The notes beneath the pieces were generated by a model, which searched no databases, was not told where the DNA came from, and saw nothing but the letters and a program-made list of their open reading frames with translations. A stretch of DNA of 64,000 nucleotides from Candidatus Woesearchaeota archaeon (GTDB lineage: Archaea; Nanobdellota; Nanobdellia; Woesearchaeales; JACJVW01). A program made the translations under genes and the position numbers. Of this stretch, positions 42,461 to 50,100 are shown piece after piece (position 1 is the first letter of the stretch; each line of letters begins with the position of its first letter). The DNA lies in assembly GCA_020637435.1 (NCBI GenBank), contig JACJVW010000003.1, positions 6,172-70,171 on the forward strand. Reading direction: 5' to 3'.

Positions 42461-43693
42461 TTGATAGAAGGAATTCCTGATTATCATGTGGAGCCATTTA
42501 TCATCACTCTCCTGTACCTAACGATCCTCTTAGCGCTAGGTGTCATCATATTGACGATGTCACGGGCGCTGCGGATTCCTGGCATCTTCCTTCTGGTTAT
42601 CGCGGGTTATATGCTTAAGCTAAACGGCTACAATTTCTTCGATGATACTGCTATGCTGGTGTTCGCATCTTTGTCTTTGATACTTATCATGCTTGAGACC
42701 ACGATGGATATCGATATGGCCCACATAATGAACAATTTTTTGGCTATGCTCAAATTCACTATAGGATATTTTTTCCTCAACGGCTATATCCTGACATTGG
42801 TTGTGTATCTCATCTTCGATGTCGGTTCAACTTTTGAAAGTTTCATCCTGTGCTTCCTGCTCTCAATCATCATGTATGGTGTCGACGCATCGGTCGCTCT
42901 TGAGTTTATTAAGAACTCAAAGAAGAATCGTGTGACAGAGATGCTTAAGATTGAAGGTATCCTTTCCGGTCCTCTAGTGGTCGTTTTTGCATTTTTTGTC
43001 ATCGGTCTAATCGACTCTGGACAGTTCATGAACGACAGCGTCATCGATCCGTTGCTCATCATAGGCAAACAAATACTTATCGCGGTGTTGGTTGGTATGG
43101 GTCTCTCATTCCTCCTGTACAGATTTATGCTCTATTTCACTATCGAGAAAGAGATGAAGTGGCTATTGATCGTGTCTGTGGGTATTCTTGTCTTTGTTAT
43201 GGGTGAATATTTCGGCTCAAACGGCAGTCTTGCTGTCGCGCTCTTCGGAATCCTTTACAGAGGTCTGTCCAAGTCAAGTTTCGGCAAGGAGTATACGAAG
43301 CTCATCGCGCATATCTTTTTCATCATCGTCTTCATACTGCTGGGTATGCAGTTTGATGTTCCTGATATCTTTATGGTGCTCAAAGGTCTGCTACTCTTCG
43401 GGGTCTATCTGCTGCTCAGATTCCTCTGTCTGTATCTGTTCATCAAACAATTGGACCTAAGGGAGATAGCGTTTATGACACTCAATGTAGCAAAGGGTAT
43501 AGAGATAGCTCTTGTGCTTGTCATCATGAAGCTGTATTTCAGCGATGTTGATGGTATACATTTCATCCTGACGATGGGTTTTCTTTTCTTCCTATTCAGC
43601 TATATCAGCTCCACTATCGTCATCCACTATCAGGACTTTTTTCTCGCTCCTCATAAAGCTAATAAATCGAAGAAGAAGCCGGTATCTGCATGA
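42461..43693 (+). CDS. CPA-type cation:proton antiporter
   Basis: 410 aa with about 12 transmembrane helices and no cytosolic TrkA-N domain. Features of the Na+/H+ exchanger fold are the early helix ILTMSRALRIPGIFLLVIAG, the helix-3 region ASLSLILIMLETTMDIDM, the discontinuous-helix SIIMYGVDASVALEF, and a late NVAKGIEIALVLVIM. The usual paired Asp motif reads GVDAS here, with one Asp. The start is TTG at 42461 or GTG at 42488. Possible transport of Na+ or K+ against H+. A 4-nt overlap couples it to the next gene. Confidence 0.75.
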   Translation: MIEGIPDYHVEPFIITLLYLTILLALGVIILTMSRALRIPGIFLLVIAGYMLKLNGYNFFDDTAMLVFASLSLILIMLETTMDIDMAHIMNNFLAMLKFTIGYFFLNGYILTLVVYLIFDVGSTFESFILCFLLSIIMYGVDASVALEFIKNSKKNRVTEMLKIEGILSGPLVVVFAFFVIGLIDSGQFMNDSVIDPLLIIGKQILIAVLVGMGLSFLLYRFMLYFTIEKEMKWLLIVSVGILVFVMGEYFGSNGSLAVALFGILYRGLSKSSFGKEYTKLIAHIFFIIVFILLGMQFDVPDIFMVLKGLLLFGVYLLLRFLCLYLFIKQLDLREIAFMTLNVAKGIEIALVLVIMKLYFSDVDGIHFILTMGFLFFLFSYISSTIVIHYQDFFLAPHKANKSKKKPVSA

Positions 43694-43926
43694 GACGCAA
43701 AAAACCTCATACCGGCACCGCTGTGAATCGCAGGGATGCATTCTACAAGTATTTTCCCGTTGATGATGTTAAGAGCATAGCTGTTCCTGCAAGGAGATGC
43801 AAGCGCAGCGGAAGGATCACGACCAGCTACTGCGTCGTGTGCCATCAGCCATTGATTGAGAAGTATCTTATGGATGGTGTCTGTGAAGTCTGCAAGGGAA
43901 AAAGGTCAAAGGATTATATAGGTTAA
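43690..43926 (+). CDS. Small zinc-ribbon protein coupled to antiporter
   Basis: 78 aa; its ATG overlaps the antiporter stop (ATGA), so translation is likely coupled. SYCVVCHQPLIEKYLMDGVC with CEVCKGKRSKDYIG gives a CxxC...CxxC zinc site. The N-terminus is basic (MRRKKPHTGTAVNRRD). The function is unknown; it might regulate the antiporter. Its end overlaps the convergent RelA/SpoT-type gene by 4 nt. Confidence 0.65.
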   Translation: MRRKKPHTGTAVNRRDAFYKYFPVDDVKSIAVPARRCKRSGRITTSYCVVCHQPLIEKYLMDGVCEVCKGKRSKDYIG

Positions 43927-45311
43927 CGAAGCTGTGGAATCTCCATATAGTCTCTCCACAAGCCTACGACTGCATTTATGATGGCCCAGGCGGAGTTGGG
44001 TATGTCTGAGGTTACTTCCTTCTTTTGCATGGTATATGCGTGGTTGTGCGCCATCTGGGGGTGGATCTCAGCATTGATATCCATGTCGACAGACCTTATC
44101 TGCAATTCGATGGCTTGATACTTCTGCACCTGGTCACCTATCCTGTCTCCTATCATGAATGGTACGTGCAATGACTGATATCCTGTGCCTTTTGGATTTT
44201 TAATATAGTCTTTGGCGAGCGCAGGGTCGATACGCATCAGACCATCGCTCTGCTCGACGATCACTTTGAATGCTTCATAGAAATCATATACCTGATCCTT
44301 GTCACGTACTATGACTCTGATACCAAACATATCCTGAAAAGATTTTGGCCTGTCACCCTGTTCTCCAAGGGTCTTTCGGTCATATAAGGTACGAAGCAGT
44401 TTCATGGCCATACTATTCCAGCTTTTTACCCGGGTCTGTACTTCAGCATAGGGCAGATGAATCCTCTTCGACTGGTCGATAGCTTCCACTAGATACTCCA
44501 CATAGTCTTCTAGTTCAGGTTTCTTGCTCACATAGTCGTCGAGCACCAGGTGTCTTCTTTTAATATCTCTGAGTATCTGGTAGCAGGCTTCGTAATTGAT
44601 GTCACCGTTACTCTTAAGGGTGTCCGGCATATGTGAAAGGAAATTCTGGGCAAAGTAATTGGATGATATCCTTTGGCCTACATGTCCACCGTAGGTGGCT
44701 TTATACACTCTTTGTAGCAGAGGAGCAACCGCTTTTTTCATGTCTCCCGCTTTGGGTGCGCTTTCGTAAAAGGTAATCTCGCCGCTTTTTTTTGTCCTGT
44801 GCGTAGGGAGGTGGAGTCTTGGATGCGTACCGGTGGTGTCCCAGTTGAGGTCTTTACCGTAAATCACGTTCCTGAATCGGAAATCTTCTTCTAGAATATC
44901 TGCATCCTGAGTCTGGAAAATAGTCGCTATCTTCGTTCTATCTTCAAGAGAATACATGGTGATCTGATTCAAAGTGGTCGGTACGCTTGGTGTTGGAGGG
45001 ATGATGGAGGCCTCTTCAAGCGTTTCCCTTATCTTGTCGGGAAGCACTTTCCTCAGCTTCACTTCACCCTCTCTTCGGGATTCGCTGACAATGGACCAGA
45101 GCCTTTGGATCTCATCATCATGTACAATTCGGTTGAGTGTACTAAGAAGCGTACCTTCGCTCATGCTTACCAGTTTTTCCAAAGGATACGCGGTGAATAC
45201 CCGAGCAAATTGATAGCTAACGTCTTGCGGGTCAAGGAATGCGGGCTCCACAGCATGACTGAATCTACTGTAGAGCTGCTCATTCACTTCATGACGCATC
45301 GTGTTTGGCAT
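43923..45311 (-). CDS. RelA/SpoT-type (p)ppGpp synthetase-domain protein
   Basis: 462 aa. The C-terminal half is a RelA/SpoT synthetase domain: QTRVKSWNSMAMKLL (the RxKxxxSxxxK GTP/ATP motif), FQDMFGIRVIVRDKDQVYDF, DYIKNPKGTGYQSLHVPF and IELQIRSVDMDINAE with the catalytic Glu. There is no HD hydrolase signature (HDxxED) and no TGS/ACT, so it is a synthetase-only or small-alarmone-synthetase-like enzyme with a long unknown N-terminus (1-270). Minus-strand TATA (TTTATAAAT, about 45337) suggests a leaderless start. Such proteins are uncommon in archaea; nucleotide product is inferred. Confidence 0.82.
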   Translation of the reverse strand: MPNTMRHEVNEQLYSRFSHAVEPAFLDPQDVSYQFARVFTAYPLEKLVSMSEGTLLSTLNRIVHDDEIQRLWSIVSESRREGEVKLRKVLPDKIRETLEEASIIPPTPSVPTTLNQITMYSLEDRTKIATIFQTQDADILEEDFRFRNVIYGKDLNWDTTGTHPRLHLPTHRTKKSGEITFYESAPKAGDMKKAVAPLLQRVYKATYGGHVGQRISSNYFAQNFLSHMPDTLKSNGDINYEACYQILRDIKRRHLVLDDYVSKKPELEDYVEYLVEAIDQSKRIHLPYAEVQTRVKSWNSMAMKLLRTLYDRKTLGEQGDRPKSFQDMFGIRVIVRDKDQVYDFYEAFKVIVEQSDGLMRIDPALAKDYIKNPKGTGYQSLHVPFMIGDRIGDQVQKYQAIELQIRSVDMDINAEIHPQMAHNHAYTMQKKEVTSDIPNSAWAIINAVVGLWRDYMEIPQLR

Positions 45312-45723
45312 AGGGGAGCGCTACTTAAATTTTATTTATAAATCTTACTTTTCTTTGTCTCTTTTTAGTAGTAATCGTTGTCATCTTGCTTGGGATACCA
45401 GACATTTTATCGAACCAATGAGAATTGTGAAGATGCAAATAGAATGTAATACTGGCTTATGATGAAAACAATTCTGTGGCTCGTATTGCCTATGTGATCG
45501 TAAATCTCTAAACGTTTTATTTCGTCCATGAAAACTATTATATACTTGCTTCACTTATGGTCAAGGTATGAACACAAAAGTTGATTGTATTCATTGTTAA
45601 TTCAACCAGTTATATTTCTGCAATCATTCTTCTGAATCATGGGTAGCTCGGCTACTCTGTAAACTCTATCTGGATTCTTGGAATTTCTTGAAATCGATTG
45701 TTGAATAAATGGAGGAATGAAAA
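45312..45723 (+). promoter_or_regulatory. 412-nt intergenic region with long leader of HisG-like gene
   Basis: The left end has the TATA box of the RelA/SpoT-type gene (minus strand). On the plus strand, ATTATATAC at 45537-45545 would start transcription near 45570, giving the downstream gene a leader of about 150 nt that ends with TGGAGGA before the ATG at 45724. The leader may carry regulation, but I see no convincing riboswitch or long hairpin. The stretch 45360-45535 is AT-rich with no gene; ATGATGA near 45459 resembles a box C but has no matching D boxes. Confidence 0.4.
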
Positions 45724-46383
45724 ATGTATAGAGAATCAATCTATGAATTTATCAAAGGAGAAGCGACATTATTGCTTCCTAAACAGGGCGGATTATTTGA
45801 TTACATGTGGGATCTTTTACCTGAAATTGGTCTAGAGGAAGTAGTGATGGATTTGGATCTGCTTAAGCGCAAGGCACTGGACAAGTTAACAATAGGAGAT
45901 CTTACTGTACAACTTGTCAGAGGTGAAGATATATCACAACGAGTAATGGATTCCCTTGGACTGGGAAGAAATACATATGGGCTTACTGGCGATGACCTTT
46001 ATGATGAGTGGAGGCTAACTCAACCAGAGAATCCCCTTGAAGTGAAGAACACCTATGATTGGGTTGACAAGAGAGCTATTTATGGAAGGCCTGCACTTTG
46101 TGTTGTTAACAGGTCTGGTGAGCTAGGAAAGATAAGATCCGGATCAATCATCGCTCTAAACAGGAAATATGTCAATACATCAAAGCTTGCCCTTGAAGAT
46201 TCCTTAAAAGATATGTCTTTTTTGTACAGAGTTTATAGTGGAGATACGGAGAAGGTCGTTGAAGCAGGCAACGCAAGCGCAGCAGTCGATATAGTGTATA
46301 GTGGTTCTACATTGGAATCGACTGGTCTTAAGATTGCTGCATGTATCAGGACTAGTGACCTATCGCTAATAGGAAGCAAGTAA
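45724..46383 (+). CDS. HisG-like (ATP phosphoribosyltransferase-fold) protein
   Basis: 219 aa. The C-terminal half resembles the second lobe of short-form HisG: GSIIALNRKYVNTSKLALED, YRVYSGDTEKVVEAGNASAA, VDIVYSGSTLESTGLKIA and a final SDLSLIGSK. In HisG this lobe holds the PRPP-binding DxVxTGxTL motif, here DIVYSGSTL. The N-terminal lobe is hardly recognisable. No other histidine gene lies nearby. It may have a different substrate. The long leader and GGAGG suggest regulated expression. Confidence 0.6.
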   Translation: MYRESIYEFIKGEATLLLPKQGGLFDYMWDLLPEIGLEEVVMDLDLLKRKALDKLTIGDLTVQLVRGEDISQRVMDSLGLGRNTYGLTGDDLYDEWRLTQPENPLEVKNTYDWVDKRAIYGRPALCVVNRSGELGKIRSGSIIALNRKYVNTSKLALEDSLKDMSFLYRVYSGDTEKVVEAGNASAAVDIVYSGSTLESTGLKIAACIRTSDLSLIGSK

Positions 46384-46588
46384 TTTTTTTTATTATTATT
46401 GACAACCAATGCATATCTGCAAAGAAATCTGTTTCTTCTTTTTTTTCTTTGGCAAATGCTCCTTTTCTATTTATGAGTTGACTAATGCTCAATGCTTCTA
46501 GGGACTCTTCACAAACTTTTTAGAAATAGAAAACTCTTTTTCGTACATTTGCTAAGAAAAAAGAGAAGAAGAAAAAAAGTCCAGAAAA

Positions 46589-47089
46589 CTATTTCGAACC
46601 GTAATAGAAATAGTTCTCCAGGACCACGTTGTCTGGAGAAAAGTTCCCCTGCCTGGGATGGCTTTCCTTTTGTGTCTGAGGTTTCCCGCCTGAATTCTCG
46701 GTAGACACTTGGTTTGATGCATGTTGTTGAACTTGTTCCACAGGTCGTTCTACAGGTTGAGCTTTAATGGCTTTGATCTGCTGCATCTCATTGTAGAGTT
46801 TTTTCATCTCTTCTGCGATGAGCTTGTTGTTCTTCATTATAGCATCCGAAACAATCTGCCTTATCTCCTGTTCTGTCACAGACTTAGTCTGTGGTTCCAC
46901 CTTCGGAAGTTCCTGTACAACAGTCTCCTGTCGTTTGTAGCTCTCAGGCACAGAGTTCTCGTAGATACTTGTCGCCTGACTTACCGCGTCGTCGAATGAC
47001 TGAACGTGTCCGTTCTTTGTCAATTCTGCAATCATCTGGTTCGCTTTTCTGAGTTCTTCTATGTTCATCATTCTGTACCGCACCTTCAT
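46589..47089 (-). CDS. Unknown coiled-coil protein translationally coupled to ftsZ
   Basis: 166 aa. Its ATG overlaps the ftsZ stop codon as ATGA (47086-47089), so the two are almost certainly co-translated. The N-terminus MMNIEELRKANQMIAELTKN is helical. A central coiled coil (about 85-110, KNNKLIAEEMKKLYNEMQQI) is followed by a Gln/Ser-rich disordered segment and a short conserved-looking end, NVVLENYFYYGSK. No known division protein matches. The ordered tail after a flexible linker resembles how FtsZ partners present binding peptides; this is inference. Downstream, 46384-46588 is gene-free and T/A-rich. Confidence 0.65.
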   Translation of the reverse strand: MKVRYRMMNIEELRKANQMIAELTKNGHVQSFDDAVSQATSIYENSVPESYKRQETVVQELPKVEPQTKSVTEQEIRQIVSDAIMKNNKLIAEEMKKLYNEMQQIKAIKAQPVERPVEQVQQHASNQVSTENSGGKPQTQKESHPRQGNFSPDNVVLENYFYYGSK

Positions 47090-48144
47090 ACAAAATTAAT
47101 GTCCAACTCACTGGAGAGTGAGTTTTTCCGCTGCTGTACCTGTTTTGCGTCTTCTTTTCCGACGATCCAGGGTGAATTGACTCCGGTCATGATGGTCATG
47201 ACACAGATCTTTCCTTTCATGTTCTCTGATACACGAGCGCCCCAGATGACATTGGCGTCTTCGCTGAGATTCTTGGTGACTTCGTCACCTACTGCTTCGA
47301 CTTCTTCAAGAGTCATGTCAGGTCCGCCCTCAATGTGGATGAGCGCTCCGTCTGCTCCTTTGTAGTCTATGTCAAGCAGTGGGTTGGAAAGCGCACCGCC
47401 TACAGCTTCAGCAGCCCTGTTGTTGGTATCTGAATACCCTACCCCGATTGCGGCAACGCCGCCGTTTTTCATGATCGCTTTTACATCAGCGAAATCAAGA
47501 TTGACAAGTGATGGAACGGAGATGGTCTCAACGATTCCACGAATCATGGTTGCGACAAGCTCGTTAGCAACAGCGAATGCTTGCTGTACTGGAAGGTTTC
47601 CAGCTATTTTGACCAGTCTGTTGTTGTCTACAACGATGACGGTATCCGCGATAGCGCGTAGTTTCTGCAGACCTACTTCGGCTTTGTCGATCCTTGCACG
47701 TTCTATGCTAAATGGCATGGTCACTGTTCCTATGACGATGGATCCCATCTCGGAAGCAATCTTGCCTACCATAGGAGCAGAGCCTGTTCCTGTGCCGCCG
47801 CCCATACCAGCGCAGACAAAGACCATATCGGTATTTTTGAGGCTTTCTTTGACCTCATTCATGTTCTCCTGGACTGCAGCAGCCCCTTTTTCAGGGAAGC
47901 CACCACATCCAAGACCTTTTGTCACACTAGCGCCGATGAGAAATTTCTCATCAGCTTCAGTGATGTTCAGATGTTGCTGATCGGTATTGCATGCGATAAT
48001 CTTAGCGCCTTTGATGCCTTTTCGGTACAGCCAACTTACCATATTGTTGCCTGCGCCACCGCATCCTATAACTTTGATATTTGCTTGTCCTACCTCGACT
48101 TCGGGCATTGCGCCCACCAAATTCTCCGGGTTAAATATGTCCAT
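47086..48144 (-). CDS. ftsZ: Cell-division GTPase FtsZ
   Basis: 352 aa tubulin-family GTPase that forms the division ring. Motifs are VIGCGGAGNNM (G1), IACNTDQQHL, VFVCAGMGGGTGTGSAP (tubulin signature), VDNNRLVKIAGNLP and the T7 loop region LVNLDFADVKAIM with catalytic Asp residues. A GAGGTGG Shine-Dalgarno sequence precedes the ATG, and a minus-strand TATA lies near 48198-48208. SepF, its membrane anchor, is at 4.4 kb. The C-terminal tail is short and ends SSELDINFV. Confidence 0.98.
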   Translation of the reverse strand: MDIFNPENLVGAMPEVEVGQANIKVIGCGGAGNNMVSWLYRKGIKGAKIIACNTDQQHLNITEADEKFLIGASVTKGLGCGGFPEKGAAAVQENMNEVKESLKNTDMVFVCAGMGGGTGTGSAPMVGKIASEMGSIVIGTVTMPFSIERARIDKAEVGLQKLRAIADTVIVVDNNRLVKIAGNLPVQQAFAVANELVATMIRGIVETISVPSLVNLDFADVKAIMKNGGVAAIGVGYSDTNNRAAEAVGGALSNPLLDIDYKGADGALIHIEGGPDMTLEEVEAVGDEVTKNLSEDANVIWGARVSENMKGKICVMTIMTGVNSPWIVGKEDAKQVQQRKNSLSSELDINFV

Positions 48145-48308
48145 GACGGTCCACCTCAGTGTTGCTTTCTAGTAAGAATATTATATATGACAACCAGTAT
48201 ATAAATGTTACTAATTTGTATACTGAGTTAAGTTTTTGTATACTATTTCGTTGCTCCTGAATGGTGACTACTCTTCTTTAAATAACAATTTTGCAGGAAA
48301 AGCCCCAT
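48145..48308. promoter_or_regulatory. Divergent ftsZ/cheW promoter
   Basis: Several TATA-like boxes occur: GTATATAAATG (48198-48208, read as CATTTATATAC for ftsZ) and ATATTATATATG nearby; for cheW, TCTTTAAATAAC (48274-48285) about 26 nt before the ATG at 48309, which implies a leaderless cheW transcript. Repeated GTATACT-like words (near 48218 and 48238) are possible operator sites. Confidence 0.5.
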
Positions 48309-48779
48309 ATGGCTAGTGATGATTCTCTGCAGATTGTTATTTTCAGGCTTCATGAGGAGTATTACGGAGTCAATATCCGGGATGTTATTGAGATCCACAA
48401 GGAAGCACCCATGACGAATGTACCTAATTCAAAACCGTTTATCGACGGAGTCATCAATCTGCGAGGTAAAATAGTAGTCATCGTGGATCTGAATACGATG
48501 CTCAATATGGAACGTACTGAACAGACGAGAAAGTCAAGGATTATCGTTATGGAGTCAGAGGGGGACCCGGTAGGCATGAAGGTGGATGAAGTCATAGAGA
48601 CTGTTGTGATAGCCAAGGATGATATCCAGGCACCACCTTCTGTGATACGTGAGCGCATCAATGATGATTATATACAGGGAATAATCACGATCAAAGATCG
48701 GTTGGTGGTACTTTTGGATAATGTAAGCCTGTTCCAAGCGGATATAACTGAAGAGGTGGATGCAAGTGGAGGACAGTAA
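48309..48779 (+). CDS. CheW-like protein 1
   Basis: 156 aa CheW domain. Two SH3-like beta barrels: QIVIFRLHEEYYGVNIRDVI, IDGVINLRGKIVVIVDLNTM and GMKVDEVIETVVI. GVINLRG is the CheW signature for CheA and receptor binding. Start at 48309 chosen by the TATA spacing. It overlaps the next cheW by 20 nt. No cheA, cheY or receptor gene is in the window. Confidence 0.9.
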   Translation: MASDDSLQIVIFRLHEEYYGVNIRDVIEIHKEAPMTNVPNSKPFIDGVINLRGKIVVIVDLNTMLNMERTEQTRKSRIIVMESEGDPVGMKVDEVIETVVIAKDDIQAPPSVIRERINDDYIQGIITIKDRLVVLLDNVSLFQADITEEVDASGGQ

Positions 48780-49281
48780 ACGGATAGTGCTTTTTACACT
48801 CGGCTCTGAACTCTTTGGTTGTGATATTTCGCATGTGCTTGAGATTATGAAGGTCAGGCCTTATACAGCGATACCTGGCGCATCAGAGTATGTAGAGGGT
48901 GTCATCAATATTCGTGGGCAGATAGTGGCTGTAGTCAATCTAGCCAAGAAACTTGGTTTCCCCCAGACTGATGACCTTAACAGAGCAAGAGTTATCGTCT
49001 GTGATGTAGGAAAAGACTCTATCGGATTTCAGGTGGATGCAGTCAAAGAGGTCATGACGCTTGAGACGGGTGAGATCAAGTCACCGCCTGGAGTCATCCA
49101 GAAAAAAATAAGGTCTGAGTACCTGGAAGGTATCTATATCGACGGGGATAATCTGATAATCCTTGTGGACCTTCTTGCGCTTGTTACGGCTGAGGAACTA
49201 AATACTCTTGGCGGAACCATGGCGCCTACGTCACCTAAGGAGATCTATGACGAGATCAATAAAGTGATGAAAGATCAGTAA
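48760..49281 (+). CDS. CheW-like protein 2
   Basis: 173 aa CheW domain: IVLFTLGSELFGCDISHVLE, YVEGVINIRGQIVAVVNLAK, FQVDAVKEVMTL and YIDGDNLIILVDL. A C-terminal extension (SPKEIYDEINKVMKDQ) exceeds the basic fold. GAGGTGG precedes the ATG inside the end of the first cheW. The two paralogues form one operon, divergent from ftsZ. Their partner kinase and receptors are not seen here. Confidence 0.9.
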   Translation: MQVEDSKRIVLFTLGSELFGCDISHVLEIMKVRPYTAIPGASEYVEGVINIRGQIVAVVNLAKKLGFPQTDDLNRARVIVCDVGKDSIGFQVDAVKEVMTLETGEIKSPPGVIQKKIRSEYLEGIYIDGDNLIILVDLLALVTAEELNTLGGTMAPTSPKEIYDEINKVMKDQ

Positions 49282-49345
49282 GCTCTGGTTCAAGTTCTTA
49301 TTGAAGTGGCAACGCATGTTTTGTAGACTGAGTGTCTGTTCACTT

Positions 49346-49795
49346 GATAAATGCACGAAGCCTGGTACACAGACCGAACAAGTTCGTTCTTGCCTTGCTC
49401 ACTCTCTTCGCAAGGGATCGTTCGGTTGGCATTGCAATTTCTCCACTATTCTATGTTAAAACTTATAAAGAGATGAACAAGAACTTAGCTATTATGGGCT
49501 TGTAGCTCAGCCTGGTATACAGACCGAACAAGTTCGTTCTTACCTTGCTCATTCCATTCGCAAGGGATCGCTCGGTTGGCATTGCAATTTCTCCACTATT
49601 CTATGTTAAAACTTATAAAGAGATGAACAAGAACTTAGCTATTATGGGCTTGTAGCTCAGCCTGGTATACAGACCGAACAAGTTCGTTCTTACCTTGCTC
49701 ACTCTCTTCGCAAGGGATCGTTCGGTTGGCATTGCAATTTCTCCACTATTCTATGTTAAAACTTATAAAGAGATGAACAAGAACTTAGCTATTAT
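49346..49795 (+). repeat. Three tandem 150-bp tRNA-Ala 5'-half units with promoters
   Basis: Starts of units are 49346 (degenerate until 49361), 49496 and 49646, exactly 150 bp apart. Each full unit begins GGGCTTGTAGCTCAGCCTGGTA, the tRNA-Ala 5' end, then about 48 nt of insert in the D-loop, then GATCGYTCGGTTGGCA (anticodon 5' stem and loop). A diverged tail follows, carrying ACTTATAAAG about 26 nt before the next unit. The insert folds: CCGAAC pairs with GTTCGG, and CCTTGC pairs with GCAAGG. The intact tRNA-Ala follows at 49796. Confidence 0.88.
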
Positions 49796-49891
49796 GGGCT
49801 TGTAGCTCAGCCTGGTAGATCGCTCGGTTGGCACAATCATCATCTGATTCCAAAGATCGAGAGGCCGCGGGTTCAAATCCCGCCAAGTCCA
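49796..49891 (+). tRNA. tRNA-Ala(GGC) with 22-nt intron
   Basis: The acceptor GGGCTTG pairs with CAAGTCC and contains the G3-U70 wobble that identifies tRNA-Ala; discriminator A. The anticodon stem is CTCGG/TCGAG (49823-49827/49857-49861), loop TTGGCA, anticodon GGC at 49830-49832. An intron at 49834-49855 is at the canonical site. The D stem GCTC/GATC has one C-T mismatch at 11:24, unlike the usual GAGC. T arm GCGGG-TTCAAAT-CCCGC is perfect. No CCA is encoded. A TATA box (49762-49770) is supplied by the preceding repeat. Confidence 0.88.
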
Positions 49892-49900
49892 TATTTTTTC

Positions 49901-50065
49901 TTACTTTAATTTGCTTATGATGCCTTTGACGAATTCTTCGTATCTTACTTCGGCTGCAAGCATGGCAACATCCGGACTAGGAATGCCTTCTACATGGTCG
50001 ATATGTTTGAGATGCTCAGTTAACAGTTTTCTGATGAGTTCCTTTTCGTTTGCTGTTAGCGTCAT
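49901..50065 (-). CDS. Small protein of 54 aa
   Basis: Frame beginning MTLTANEKELIRKLLTEHLK and containing IPSPDVAMLAAEVRYEEFVK, ending GIISKLK. It looks like a helical globular domain and not random sequence. It lies 35 nt downstream of the DUF429 gene on the same strand, so it may be co-transcribed. No family recognised. Confidence 0.6.
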   Translation of the reverse strand: MTLTANEKELIRKLLTEHLKHIDHVEGIPSPDVAMLAAEVRYEEFVKGIISKLK

Positions 50066-50100
50066 ATGTATCACCCATAGTGCATAAAGATTTGATAGTA

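Noticed and set aside
49840..49865. tRNA-Trp reading of the locus from the TTCCAAA sequence
   Set aside because: The flanking bases do not form a 5-bp stem, while tRNA-Ala(GGC) with an intron and the G3-U70 pair explains every arm.
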